Source: Desmodus rotundus (taxonomy: Eukaryota; Chordata; Mammalia; Chiroptera; Phyllostomidae). From it: 64,000 nt of DNA. The position numbers and the translations under genes were made by a program. Each line of letters begins with the position of its first letter. Positions within the stretch are counted from its first letter, which is position 1. This document shows positions 45,640 to 57,096 of this stretch, piece after piece. The notes under the pieces were generated by a model. That model ran no database searches. It saw only the letters and a list, made by a program, of their open reading frames with translations, and was not told where the DNA came from. The DNA is taken from the NCBI RefSeq assembly GCF_022682495.2, contig NC_071389.1, positions 106,123,951 to 106,187,950 on the forward strand, read 5' to 3'.

Positions 45640-47370
45640 ATCATAAACACTACTATTAAACTACCCCAATTTTTAGATGACATAGAGAACCCTAAAGACT
45701 CTACCAAAAAACTATTAGAGCTGATAAATGAATTCAGTAAAGTTGCAGGATACAAACTTAATTTGAAGAAGTCTGTTGCATTTCTAAGTGTTAATAAAAA
45801 ATTATTAGAAGGAGGAATTGAGAAAACAATCTAATTTACAATTGCATCAAAAAGAATAAAATACCTAGGAATAAATTTAACCAAAGAGGTAAAAGACCTG
45901 TACACTGAAAACTATAAGACCTTAAAGAAATTGAAGAGGACACAAATAAATGGAAGGATATACCATGCTCATAAATTGGAAGAATAAATATCACTAAAAT
46001 GTACATACTACCCAAAGCAATCTACAGATTCAATGCAATCCCTATCAAAATGCCAACATCATTCTCTTTGGAACTAGAACAAATAATCTTAAAATATATA
46101 TGGAACCACAGAAGACCTTGAATAGCCAAATCAATCTTAAGAAAAAACAAAGAAGGGAGTATCATGCTCTCACATTTCAAATTATACTGCAAAGCTATAA
46201 TAATCAAAACAGTATGGTACTGGCACCAAAACAGACACATAGATCAATAGAACAGAGTATAGAGCCCAGAAATAAACCCTCGCTTATATGGTCAATTAAT
46301 TTATAACAAGGAAGGCAAGAATATACAATGGAGAAATGACAGTCTCTTCTATAAGTGGTGTTGGAAAACTGGGCAATATATGCAAAAAAGAAAAAGAAAA
46401 AAAAGACTCTGGACCACTCTTTGACAACATATAAAAACAAGTTCAAAATAGGTAAAAAACTTAAATGAAAGACTGGAAACCATAAAATTCACAGAATAAA
46501 GCATAGGCAATAAACTTTTTGACATCTATCTTAACAATATCTTTTTGGATATGTCTCCTAGGGCAAGGGCAACAAAAGCAAAAATAAACAAGTGGGACTA
46601 CATCAAACTAAAACGCTTCTGCATAAACAAAACTAAAAGACAACCTACTGAATGAGAGAACATATTTGCAAATGATATATCCAATACAGGGTTAATATCC
46701 AAAATATATTAGGAATTCACATAACTAACATGAAAAAATCCAATTAAAAAATGGGCAGAGGGCCTAAATATATACCTCTACAAAGATATACATATGTCAA
46801 ACAGACATATGAAAAGATGTTCAATGTCATTAATCATCAGAGAAATGTAAATTAAAATCACAGAGACATCCCCTCATGCCTGTCAGAATGTTTATCATTA
46901 ATAAATCAACAAACAAGTGCTACTAGTATGTGAAGAAAAGGGAACCCTCCTGCACTGTTGTTGGAATTGTAAATTGGTGCAGCCACTGTGGAAAACAATA
47001 TGGAGGTTCCTCAAAATATTAAAAATAGAACTAGCAATTCCACACCTGGGTATTTACCTAAATAAAATGAAAACACTAATTCAAAGAGACAAATGCACCT
47101 CTATATTCATTTCAGCATTATTTACAATAGCCAAGATATGCAAGAAACCTAGGTACCTGTCAATAGATAAGTGGATAAAAAAGTGGTCGTACACATACAC
47201 AATTAAATACACGTATTACTCATCCAGAAAAGAGAACAAAATCTTGCCATTTGTGACAACATCAGTGGACCTAAAGGGTATTATGCTAAATGAAATAAGT
47301 CAGACAAAGAAAGATTTCACTCATATGTGGAATCAAAAACAAACAAACAAACAAAGAAAATAAAACAAAA
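45640..47370 (+). mobile_element. L1 ORF2 3' part, sense, left of HAL1
   Basis: The 3' portion of an L1MA-like element: the segment just after the reverse-transcriptase FADD motif ('ENPKDSTKKLLELI' at about 45682-45723), the thumb region, and the C-terminal Cys-rich segment ('[19 protein letters not shown]' near 46950-47006). Several stops and frameshifts break it, so it is inactive. It is truncated upstream. Endonuclease and most of the RT are absent. It resumes at 49316, after the HAL1. Confidence 0.92.
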
Positions 47371-47383
47371 CCAGACTCGTAGA
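47371..47383. repeat. HAL1 target-site duplication, left copy
   Basis: 'ccagactcgtaga' here and 'ccagactcataga' at 49316-49328 match at 12 of 13. The right copy carries the L1 consensus 'actcatagaaatag', so the left copy has one CA-to-CG change. Confidence 0.85.
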
Positions 47384-49315
47384 GACTTCCGGCCAATATG
47401 GAGACATAGGTAGACACACTGTGAAGGTGTCTACCTCCTTTCACAACCAAAAGAAGGACAACAACAAACTTAAAAACAAAAAACAACCAGAACTGACAGA
47501 AAATCTAACTGTATGGAAGTCCGACAACCAAGGAGTTAAAGAAGAAACATTCATCCAGACCAGCAGGCGGGGTAAAGACAGGCAACCAGGCTGAGGGGAC
47601 TCTAGGCAAGGTAGCAGCTGGAGGACCAGGGCAGGTAAGGTGGAAGCTGGTAGACAGGGCAGTCCCACATTTGCGTGGAGATAAACCAGGAGGAACAACT
47701 GGGAGCAAGACAGACCGAGAAACCCAGGGTTCCAGCTCAGGGAAATAAAGCCTCAAAGACTCTGACTGAAAACACCTGTGGGGGTTGAAGTGGCAGTGGG
47801 AGAAACTCCAGGCCTCACAGGAGAGTTCATTGGAGAGACCCACAGGGTCCGTGAATGTACACAAACCCACCCACCCAGGAATCAGCACCAGAAGGGCCCA
47901 ATTTGCTTGTGGGTAGTGGGGGAAGTGACTGGAAATGCGCAGAGAGTGGAGCAAGCCACATTGTTCCCTCTCGGACCCTTCCCCCACATACGGCATCACA
48001 ATGCAGTGATGTTGGTTGCCCCACCCTGGAGAACACCTAAGGCTCTGCCCCTTACTACATAACAGGTGTGCTGAGACAAAAAAAAAAAAAAAGTGGCCCA
48101 AGTGATAGAACAGATCAAAGCTCCAGAAAAAATACAACTAAGCTATGAACAGATAGTCAACCTATCAGATGCACAGTTCAAAACACTAGTAATCAGGATG
48201 CTCACAGAATTAGTTGAATATGGTCGCAAATTACAGGAAAAAATAAAGGCTATGCTAAGTGAAATAGAGGAAAATGTACACGGAACCAACAGTGAAGGGA
48301 AGGAAACTAGGACTCAAATCAATGGTGTGGACCAGAAAGAAGAAAAAAATATTCAACCAGAACAGAATGAAGAAACAAGAATTCCAAAAAATGAGGAGAG
48401 GCTTAGGAACCTCCAGGACTTCTTTAAATGTTCCAACATATGAATCATAGAGGAGCCAGAAGGAGAAGAGGAAGAGCAAGAAATCGAAAACTTATTTGAA
48501 CAAATAATGAAGGAGAATTTCCCCAATCTGGCAAAGGAAATAGACTTCCAGGAAATCCAGGAAGCTCAGAGAATCCCAAACAAGTTGGACCCAGGGAGGA
48601 ACGTGCCAAGGCACATCATAATTACATTAGCCAAGATTAAAGATAAGGAGATAATCTTAAAAGCAGCAAGGGAAAAGGAGACAGTTACCTACAAAGGAGT
48701 GCCCATAACACAGTTGATTTCTCAAAAGAAACCTTGCATTCAAAGAAGGGGCTGGAAAGAAGTATTCAAAGTCATGAAAGGCAAGGACCTACATCCAAGA
48801 TTACTGTATCCAACAACACTATCATTTAGAATGGAAGGGCAGATAAAGTGCTTCCCAGATAAGGTCAAGTTAAAGGAATTCATCATCACCAAGCCCTTAT
48901 TATATGAAATGTTAAAGGGACTTACCTAAGAAAAAGAAGATCAAAACTATGGACAGTAAAATGACAACAAACTCATACCTACCAACAACCGAACCTAAAA
49001 CAAAAACAAACTTAGCAAACAACTAGAACAGGAAGAGGATCACAGAAATGGAGATCACATGGAGGGTTATGGGGGGGGATGAGAGAGAGGGGGAAAACAA
49101 GTAGCATAATTGGTAGGTAAAAGATAGACAGGGGGTGGTGAAGAATAGTATAGGAAATGTAGAAGTCAAAGAACTTATATGTATGACCCATGGACATGAA
49201 CTAAAGGGGGGGAATGTGGGTGGGAAGGGGTGTGCAGGGCAGAGGGGAATTAAGGAGGGGGGAATGGGACAACTGTAATAGCATAATCAATAAAATATAT
49301 TTAACAAAAAAGAAC
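47384..49315 (+). mobile_element. Full-length HAL1 (half-L1), sense
   Basis: A non-autonomous L1 relative with 5'UTR, ORF1 and 3'UTR but no ORF2. The 5' end starts 'gacttccggccaatatggag', with the 'cttccggcc' motif found at the start of bat HAL1/L1 elements. 5'UTR runs to about 48080 and ends in an A-run before ORF1 at 48093. The 3'UTR is G-rich ('atggagatcacatggaggg', 'aatgggacaactgtaatag') and carries AATAAA at 49289-49294, followed by a short A-rich tail. Flanking 13-bp duplications show target-primed insertion. HAL1s depend on L1-encoded enzymes supplied in trans. Confidence 0.92.
48093..48929 (+). pseudogene. HAL1 ORF1p-like frame, one stop and a local frameshift
   Basis: Codes for an L1 ORF1p-like RNA-binding protein. 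The frame runs 279 codons including the stop. It begins with GTG where ATG is expected (A-run then 'gtggcccaagtgat'), has a TGA at 48441-48443, probably from CGA by CpG decay, and regains the same frame from 48444. The N-terminal part has charged coiled-coil-like stretches (Glu/Lys rich). The C-terminal part holds the conserved 'PRHIIITLAKIKDKE' and 'LYPTTLSFRMEG' blocks. Around 48702-48752, it departs from the frame of the copy at 56615-57037, most simply two compensating indels. Probably inactive. Confidence 0.85.
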
Positions 49316-49660
49316 CCAGACTCATAGAAATAGAGGACTGATGGTTGCTAGAGGGAGAGAGTGTGGGGGGATGGGTGAAAAGGTGAAGGCAAATAAGAGG
49401 TACAAACTTCCAGTAATAAAAAAGGAAGCCATGGGGATGTAGTGCATAGTACAGGGAATACAGTCAATAATATTGTAATAACTTTGCATGGTGATAGGTG
49501 GTTATTAGACTGAGTGTGGTGATCACATCATAAGGTATATAAATTTTGAATCCCTATGTTGTACCCCTGAAACTAATATAATATTTTATGCCAACTATAC
49601 TTTAATAAAAATAACAATAAAATTAAATTAACCATTAAAATAAAATAAAACTAAGAAAAA
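49316..49660 (+). mobile_element. L1 3'UTR and tail, sense, right of HAL1
   Basis: Continuation of the L1 at 45640: 'actcatagaaatagaggact', 'gatggttgctagagggagag', 'gaggtacaaacttccagta', 'ataatattgtaataactttg', 'gaaactaatataatatttta' and an A-rich end. Same terminal layout as 22267-22568. Confidence 0.9.
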
Positions 49661-50432
49661 AATGGCCCTTCCAGATCAAATACGCATAACCAGTTGATCT
49701 TGACAGGAAGCAGGGGCCAGCTCACCTGGGCACCCTCTCATTGGCTCTCCCTATTCCCTGCCCCTCTGCCCTGGCCTCTCACTCTTCTCTCCTTTGGAGT
49801 AGTGGACACATGCTCTTGCAGCAGGCTCTGCTTTCCAGGGAAGCCAGGCTAAGACAAAGCCAGCATGCCCGTGGATATCTTCCCTCCATCTATCCTCTCT
49901 GCCCTTGTCTTCCCCATTTCCCAGCTGGCAGGGCCCAAGTGTGTCTGTGTTAAGGAACATGTAAGAAACAATAACAGAGCAGAGGTCAGTCTTCTGGCAG
50001 GAGCAAGTGAAGCCCTACTTTGTCTAATGCTTCCCAATCTTCTCGTCCCAGATAAACAACATCCCAAAGTAAACAAGGTTTCCGGTTATATAGATAAAAA
50101 AGATAGCTTTGTAAATTAAAAATTGTTTATCTCTCATCAGCTTCTTTCTGAAGAAAATTTAATGCAGAGCTCATTTTTAATAGACTGTGTTGAATAGATG
50201 CAGAAATGTAGGGATAAAATCCAGAGAGTTTTACCAAAAACTTCATTCCAATTTCCCTGCCATGCCCCATGCATTTGGGATCTATCCTTTGCTAAGCTCA
50301 TTTGGGGCCCTGGTTGGGTCTGGCTTCCTCACCTCTAAAATGGGAGTTATGGTTACGCTTAGCCCTGTCCTTATAATCTGATTCTCACTACAGTCTCAGT
50401 TCCCAGGAAGATAAACAACGTTCTTCTTTCTT
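49661..50432. other. Unannotated non-coding stretch
   Basis: No gene or confident repeat recognised. Frames up to 84 codons, no domains. Confidence 0.4.
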
Positions 50433-50644
50433 TTTTAAAAAAATATTTTATTTATTTATTTTTAGAGAGAGGGGAAGGGAGGAATACAGAGAGGGAGAGA
50501 AACATCAATGTTTGGTTGCCTCTCACGTGACCCCCACTGGGAACCTGGCCCGAAACCCAGGCATATGCCCTGACTGGGAATTGAACCAGCGACCCTTTGT
50601 TTCGCAGCCTGCACTCAATCCACTGAGCTATACCAGCCAGGGCA
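50433..50644 (-). mobile_element. VES SINE, antisense
   Basis: T/A-rich tail, GA-rich segment, 'gaaacatcaatgtttggttg', then the head ending 'gagctataccagccagggca'. Flanks 'ttcttctttctt' (50421-50432) and 'ttcttatttctt' (50647-50658) match at 11 of 12. Well preserved. Confidence 0.95.
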
Positions 50645-52679
50645 CATTCTTATTTCTTGAAAAAGAAAAATCCAAGTTAGAAATATTATGTGCTGGGTCC
50701 CAATTCACATTTTCATTCATTAACCTGCTTGTGCTTTTAAAACATTTGGGGGGCGTCTGGCTAAAAGAAAATGAGTTTAATAACCAAATGGCATTATTTC
50801 ACAGGGATTACAATAAATGTGACTTTTCGTTTTCTGAAGAGTAGCCCAACTTAATGTGACTTGAGGGACTAAATATCTGTAATGTCTATGACCTGCATGA
50901 AGGAATCCCCACTGTTTGGAGCCACCAAAGTGATAGAGAAAACCCAGGTCTGTTCTGAGTTGGAAGTTCAAAACCCAATTCAGCAATGACCATACTTTTG
51001 AGGGTTGCACCATCCCATAATTGTTTTGATGTTGTAACCACCCCTTCTCTCTTTTCTGCAAAGGCACCCCAACATCTTACCAAAAAAGTTTAAAGGATTT
51101 AATGTTATTTTAAGAATTTTTAAAACAAGTTCTTTAAACCCATTGACAACTTTGAAAAAACCCTGGGGCTTGTAAAATATAGACTGAGGATCTTGAACTC
51201 TTTTTAAAAAGTATCATCTTTCTCTAAATCTTTCATTATTGGCCCAATTTATACAACTCTATGTCACAATAAACAAAGTACTTTCTCTCTCGAAATTTGT
51301 TTTTTTAAGTCAGAATAATCAAATCTAATTCCATCTGTAGTTCTGTAGCTTGTGAATTCACTATTATTCTTTTAAATTGGCCACCATATCATTAATTCAA
51401 CAAGCCATTCTCCGACAATGTCCATTGTTGTACCTTTTGACTTAAACTGCATTAAAATCTAAGGAAATATTCAAACTTTTCAAGAAAGCATTAACTTTAG
51501 TTCTTCTTTCTTCCAGATCCAAGGATCCCTGGCTACCCCCTGAATTACTCCCATCCTCCAAAGTTGCCTTCTACTGATTGTATGTCATTTGAAGCAAGCA
51601 CAGTTATCCCGAGAAGTCATGGGCCACTCCTAAATTAGGGTTTTTCTAAACACTCCTGGTATTGCCATGACTTTCAGGTTGGAGATTAGACCCAATCGCT
51701 CTTGGTCAGTCACATCATGTCCAGAGCACAGAGGTAAACGAAAAGTTCCACCCAGCTGAGGGTGTGCCTCGCAGGGCTGGCAAGGGTTCACTCTGGGAGC
51801 TAGGCATTGAGAAAGAACAGGGTGAAGCCACGTCATCAAGATTAATTAACAGGTGAAGTCTAACTCTGACTTTTAAATTTATTACTAGAAAAAAAAAATT
51901 CTTTCCTCTTCCCTTCGCTCTCCCTTTGCTGGTGTTTTTCTGAAACTGAAAAGTGTTATTTGCCCTTTATAACATCTACCTTCAAAACACAGTCTTGCAA
52001 CTCAGCCAAATTTTCTGCTGAGACAGCCAGTGAGAACAAACAACAGGGTTCACTGCAACCACAAACGTGTGCATATGTGTTCACGTGTGTGTGTGTGTGC
52101 CCTCTAGTTTCCTCCTCCAGAACCATCAACCAAAGCAATGCAAACTTCCTGAAACACAACCCACACCCCGACTCCCGCACAAGGAACTGAATGAAGGATA
52201 AGCAAACCCTTGTACCGAGGTTCTCCTTTCAGGACCCAAGCACAGGGATTGGGTCTAGATTGAAACCTGCCCTCCAAGGTCTTCATTCTCTGAGAATGAA
52301 AGAAGGTTGCCTTAATTGAACATCATGCTTCAGGCTTCGGTCTTTCCCTTTCAGGCATCATCTTTATTATTCCAGTTCTTTTGCTCTATGGGAAGGAGAT
52401 GTTTCTCTGTGTTTAATGAATGCCAGAGATTTGGGAATTCCAGACAGTTGGGTTCTAACTAGTCAAGTATAGTCTCCATGACACAGAAAGCTTGAAAGGA
52501 AACATTTTGGCCAGTCCTGCATCAGAAGCCAGAAGCCTGAGATAGAGCAGAACATGGAGATATCATTTTGTTGTTGGTCATTGAGAGAATCAGAGGAAGA
52601 GTTGTGAAACCCAGACCTAACCCCCTGAGCAAAAACAACCATAGAGGTCTCAGCTCTGCTGGCCTCTCACTCACACCAG
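50645..52679. other. Unannotated non-coding stretch, AT-rich in its middle
   Basis: No gene or confident repeat. Bases 51090-51480 are AT-rich. A (GT)n run lies at 52085-52099. Frames of 60-110 codons without domains. Confidence 0.4.
52085..52099. repeat. (GT)n short run
   Basis: About seven GT units. Confidence 0.85.
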
Positions 52680-52775
52680 CAGCATTAACTTCCTTATCTG
52701 TAAAATAAGGGTGTTGAACTCAAGTTCTGGCTCACTGACTATGTGACTCTATATAAAGTTCATTAGTATTTGGTC
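52680..52775 (+). mobile_element. MIR-like fragment, sense
   Basis: 'ttccttatctgtaaaataag' then 'ggtgttgaactcaagttctg' resembles a MIR-type SINE core. Short. Confidence 0.5.
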
Positions 52776-53923
52776 GGTATTACGGGAATGTCAGGTTAAT
52801 AGACAACCTGGCAGCTTAGCATTGGAAACACTGTGGGACAGCTAAGGAGAATGATAGAGGATTCCCAGAGGAGTGGAGGACGTCTACCCACATCAGGGGA
52901 GTACATTGATTCATTTAATACAGGCAGGGTAAATTCTGGGCAAAATTCTGAAGTAGCCAGAGTTTAAGACCAGCTCCTGCATAATCCTGTTTCCTTAACA
53001 ATCTGAGGAAAGGATTTAAAATCAGTGACTTCCAATTTAGATAGGTTTGAGAGTCACATTTTTTCATCAAAGGCATGTGGGCTGAGTCTTATTTTCCTTT
53101 GTGAAATGAAAGGCCTTTCCCCCCACCCCCCTGAGGAATTATAGTCATGAGTAAGAGGCTGAGGAATGAGTGTATGTGTTTAGCAAGCAACTTCAAGGAT
53201 CTCAAATCTGATTTCCTTATTTCTGGTGCTGGGGTTTTTCATCTCTCTCTGTCTCTCTCTGTCTCTCTCTGTCTCTTTCTCTCTCGGCTGATAGCCTATG
53301 TTTTTCCCCAAAAAGCACACCCAAATTTTCTGTGCTTACAACTTGCTGAGCAGAAGGGGTAACCCAGTTGTCCTGAGCCCCTCAGTGGGATGGCCTCTTC
53401 TGAGGATTGGCCCCCCTCCCAGAAGACAGGTGCTGGGAGCCCTGATGGTTTGAGGGTGGCTCTCCCGCTGGTGAACCTGGGCTGGTGCTGGGAGAACAGA
53501 GTATTAGAGCAAGCACGGCTTTCCTTTCTGTTTGTTTGCATTCCATCTGATGAGACAATTGGCAAACCCTCCGACGTCTCAGCTGTGTGGTGTGTGTCCT
53601 GGCCACAGGCTCCGAAGTGCTCAGAGGTGATGGCATCAAGCTCACGGGAGCATCACTTGCCTCCGGACAGAAATTCGTCTGTCCCGGTGGCACCCAGAAT
53701 ATGAAGAAAGGATTTCACAATCCACTCCCAACCACTCCCAAAGGAATTTCCTTCTACCTTTGAGAGGAAGGCAGAGGGGAGCAGGAAAGACATGGCAGCA
53801 CCAGGCACTGGGCATTTTAGGCAGAGAGAGGCTTCTTGTAAAATAGGGAAGGAAGGTCTTTGAATCACTATTGGGTATGGCATTCCAGGCTCATAAACCC
53901 AGCAAAAGAGAGGCAGGATACTG
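52776..53923. other. Unannotated non-coding stretch with TCTCTG repeat
   Basis: No gene or confident repeat. Opposing frames of 103-104 codons at 53382-53704 have no domain and probably reflect GC-rich sequence. Confidence 0.4.
53241..53286. repeat. (TCTCTG)n-type repeat
   Basis: Three near-identical 'tctctctctg' units, then a T-variant. Low complexity. Confidence 0.85.
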
Positions 53924-53924
53924 T

Positions 53925-53943
53925 CACCAGCAGGGGGCGCTGT
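53925..53943 (+). promoter_or_regulatory. Strong CTCF-like motif
   Basis: 'caccagcagggggcgctgt' fits the CTCF core (CCASYAGRKGGCGC). The motif is in forward orientation. CTCF binds DNA through eleven zinc fingers and, with cohesin, blocks loop extrusion. I see no adjacent promoter. Whether it is bound depends on cell type and methylation of the CpG at 53938-53939. Confidence 0.55.
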
Positions 53944-54534
53944 ACTGCTCTAGGATCCAGAGACAAAGGTAATAAATAGGGAGGTTGGATTCTTAGCCCT
54001 GGAGCTGGCTCTGACTCAGGGCCTGTTGTTGAAAGCTGTTGATTAGAGGAGTGGCTAAGACTAGAGAAATCCTGATTCAGGCTGGGTCACTTAGCTGGCC
54101 GCGTGGTGCCATGATCATGCACTTAGTGAGACTGTGCCTGTCCCCTGAGCCATTTCCTGATGTAAAACAAATATTTGAGTTGGAATTGCTGAGTAAAGCT
54201 GCAGAATGTTCTGCAGATTCTTCACATTTTCTCAACTGCTACTGGAAGCCTTGGAGAGCCTTATCAATGCAAGAGCCTTGTGGTCATAGGCAATTTGCCT
54301 TGAGGGCCAGGGACTTCATATGTCAAGAATGTTCTTTCTGGCTGGCTTGCTGTCTCCATGTGCTCTTCTATTTTGCTTGTGTAATTAGTGCCTAGAAATA
54401 ATTTTCAAGTGTCTCACTCAAAATTGAAAGCCCAGGGGATTGTGGCACAGGAATAATCTACTTCCCAGCCGTTAGATAATTCTCACCCTAATCTGATAAT
54501 CTCCAGCTCTGAGATGGGAGTGAGCAGATCAGTG

Positions 54535-54650
54535 GCTGTTGGGAGGTTCAGATACTAGTCCTCAGCCACAGGCATGATATATAATCTGGGCAATTTACTT
54601 AGCCTCTCTAGGCATTAGTTTCCTGACCCGTTAAAATTATGTCCAAGGTC
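54535..54650 (+). mobile_element. MIR fragment, sense
   Basis: 'ctgggcaatttacttagcct', 'ctctaggcattagtttcct' and 'gacccgttaaaatt' follow the MIR core order. Confidence 0.65.
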
Positions 54651-55799
54651 CCAAACAACTAAACTTCTGAGCTGAAATGTGTCTGGATTTAGTCCAGGAC
54701 ATTTTTGGGTCGTGGGAACAGCTCAAAGTCTGATCTGGGGTGTGTGTGCCTCCTGAGGGGCTGTGCCACGGCCTCTACCTAAGCCAGAACTCAGGCGCAG
54801 GACGAATGGAGCCAGTCCTCAGCACCACCTCAACATTTCATGGCCTTTAAGTGCAAATTTTTAAGCCACACTCCCAGGTCCATTAGAACAACAGCAACCG
54901 CCAGAGTAGTCTAGATCTAGACTAAGGGGGCAGGGAAATTCCTCAGAACAATTGCTTCACAGCCATCATCTTACAATCGTTCAAAACCCATATCTTCAGA
55001 TCACATTCTCTCTCTCCTCAGAGGTCAATTTTCCTCTGCTTTTTGGCTTTGTCTGCTTTGTCTCAAATTTAATCAGCCTTTTATCCCTCCATCTGGGCAG
55101 TAGAACCACTGGATTCAACTCTTACACTGAAGTTACATGAGTCCTGAAGTTCAAAGAGGAAACTGAGTCAGCAAGATGGTCTGACTTAGTGTTCCCAGGT
55201 TGAACAGCGTGAGGCCAATTCTCCAGTTCTTATTTTGGCCTAATTCCCATTGAAATTCAATGCCTGGTAAGAATTACTGAATGAAGGTTTTTAAAGGGCT
55301 AGCGGGTAAGAAATAGAAATTTGTATCTCTGTATTAGCAATTAACTGGTGTTTATCACTATAATAGCCCAATTGTCCATGTTTTCTCTGCTTGGTTGCCA
55401 CAGGCAAGGAAGCCCCTCTTGTGCCCTCTTCTAGGCCCTGCCCACTCATTGCTGATGGAACCTAGTCACCCTCACATAAGGCATTAGAGAGGAGAAATGG
55501 GAAACGGAGGGTTGGAAAGATTTTATGTGCTCATCATTCCCTACAAGGTACTACAACTTTGTGCTTTTATCACGTAGCATTCTATGCAGTAAGTTATCTT
55601 GAACAAGCACTTTACTATAATGGAAATAAAAAGGCATACCAAGAGGTATTCAAATGCTTAGTCATCTTGGGTGCTTGGAGGGATTTAGAGAACAAGGGGA
55701 AATGGACAAATCTGGGTATCAACAGTGGGATATTCTGGAGATTGGTTCCCCCAATAGTGTAGCTCTTTGCTCCAGAAATAAGGGCTGGGAGGGCATGTG
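54651..55799. other. Unannotated non-coding stretch
   Basis: No gene or confident repeat recognised. Frames of at most 67 codons. Confidence 0.4.
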
Positions 55800-55938
55800 A
55801 CAGAAATGGTAAAGTCTCTAATGATTCTCATCCCTGGCTCTATATAAGAAACACTTGGGAAATAAAAATTAGTGATGGCTGGGCCCCAGCAACTGAAGCA
55901 GAATTTCCAGAAGGTAAAATCCAAGGCTCAGTATTTTA
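55800..55938. mobile_element. MER3-like hAT element, left part
   Basis: 'tgattctcatccctggctc', 'aagaaacacttgggaaat', 'tgatggctgggccccagca' then 'aaggctcagtatttta'. This is the MER3-like layout, continuing across the insert at 57097 with 'tcagtattttaaaggctccc'. Confidence 0.65.
55928..55938. repeat. 11-bp target-site duplication of composite insert
   Basis: 'tcagtatttta' occurs here and exactly again at 57097-57107, bounding the 1158-bp composite insert. Confidence 0.85.
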
Positions 55939-55951
55939 TTTTATGTTTTTT

Positions 55952-56177
55952 ATTAACAGGCTGACAGTGACCACAGGGAAGAGGGGAGGGGATTATAGGG
56001 GAAAAGGGTGAAGGGTTTGCAGGAACTATTATAAAGGACACATGGACAATAACAAGTTGGGGGTGGAAACAGGGGAGGGAGGTGGGGAGGGCTGGGGTGG
56101 TGGGGAGGGGTGGGGAAAAGGCAGAAAACTGTACTTGAACAACAATTTAAAAAATGTTAAAATAAAATAAATAAAAT
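55952..56177 (+). mobile_element. Bat-type L1 3'UTR, sense, in composite insert
   Basis: 'caggctgacagtgaccacag', 'tataaaggacacatggacaa', 'gaaacaggggagggaggtgg' and 'ctgtacttgaacaacaattt', then an AAAATAAA-rich tail, match my recollection of the bat L1 3'UTR. 5'-truncated. T-rich sequence just left of it (55934-55953) may be the poly(A) tail of the HAL1 in the other orientation. Confidence 0.75.
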
Positions 56178-56194
56178 TACCTATGGTAAAATCA

Positions 56195-57096
56195 AAAAAA
56201 AATATATAAATATATATTTTATTGATTATTCTATTACAGTTGTCCCTTTTTTTCCTCCCCTTTCCTCCCCTTCACAATGCACCCCTTCCCACCAGCATCC
56301 CCCCCCTCTTAGCTCATGTCCGTGGGTCATACATATAAGTTTTTTGGCTTCTCCATCTACTAAACAATTCTTAACCTCCCCCTGTCTATTTTCTACCTAC
56401 CATTTATGCTTCTTATTCCCTGTACCTTTTCTCCCTTTCTTCCTCCTCTGCCTCCCTGCTGATAACCCTCCATGTGATCTCCATTTCTGTGATTCTCTTC
56501 CTGTTCTAGTTGTTCTCTTAGTTCATTTTGTTTCTGTTCTTTTTAGGTTTGGTTGTTGATAGTTTTGAGCTTGTTGTCATTTTGCTGTTCATAGTTTTGA
56601 TCATGTTCTTTTTCTTAGATAAGTCCCTTTAACATTTCATATAGTAAGGGCTTGGTGATGATGAACTCCTTTAACTTGATCTTATCAGGGAAGCACTTTA
56701 TCTGCCCTTCCATTCTAAATGATAGCTTTGCTGGATAGAGTGATCTTGGATGTAGGTCCTTGCCTTTCATGACTTTGAATACTTCTTTGTAGCCCCTTCT
56801 TGCTTGTAAAATTTCTTTAGAGAAATCAGTTGATAGTCTCACAGGAACTCCTTTGTAGGTAACTGTCTCCTTTCCTCTTGCTGCTTTTAAGATTCTCTCC
56901 TTATCTTTAATCTTGGCTAATGTAATTATGATGTGCCTTGGTGTGTGCTTCCTTGGGTCCAACTTGTTTGGGACTCTCTGAGCTTCCTGGACTTCCTGGA
57001 AGTCTATTTCCTTTGCCAGATTGGGAAAGTTCTTCATTATTTGTTCAAATAAGTTTTCAATTTCTTGCTCTTCCTCTTCTCCTTCTGGTGCAGGGG
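56195..57096 (-). mobile_element. HAL1 copy 3, antisense, 5'-truncated
   Basis: Plus strand starts 'atattttattgattattct' / 'attacagttgtcccttttt' and reads back through the C-rich reversed 3'UTR into ORF1. The 5' truncation lies at about 57089, in the Glu-rich segment that sits near 48465 in copy 1. The 140-codon frame at 56615-57037 is the intact C-terminal ORF1 part. Confidence 0.88.
56615..57037 (-). pseudogene. HAL1 ORF1p C-terminal region, open
   Basis: A 140-codon open frame for the conserved C-terminal half of L1 ORF1p: 'PNKLDPRKHTPRHIII' then 'RLSTDFSKEILQARRG' and 'LYPAKLSFRMEG'. No internal stop. The frame through 'DFSKEILQARRG' agrees with the L1 ORF1p family, showing that copy 1 is the shifted one there. 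Truncated at its N-terminus, so not functional alone. Confidence 0.85.

Noticed and set aside
47505..48137. 210-codon minus-strand frame
   Set aside because: Lies antisense to the HAL1 5'UTR and start of ORF1. The Phe run is just the reverse of an A-run. No independent evidence.
48969..49260. G-rich tract as a G-quadruplex or promoter element
   Set aside because: It is the normal G-rich 3'UTR of HAL1, present in the other copies too.
53382..53704. Opposing frames of 103-104 codons
   Set aside because: Overlap each other almost exactly, which indicates GC-driven stop avoidance, not coding.
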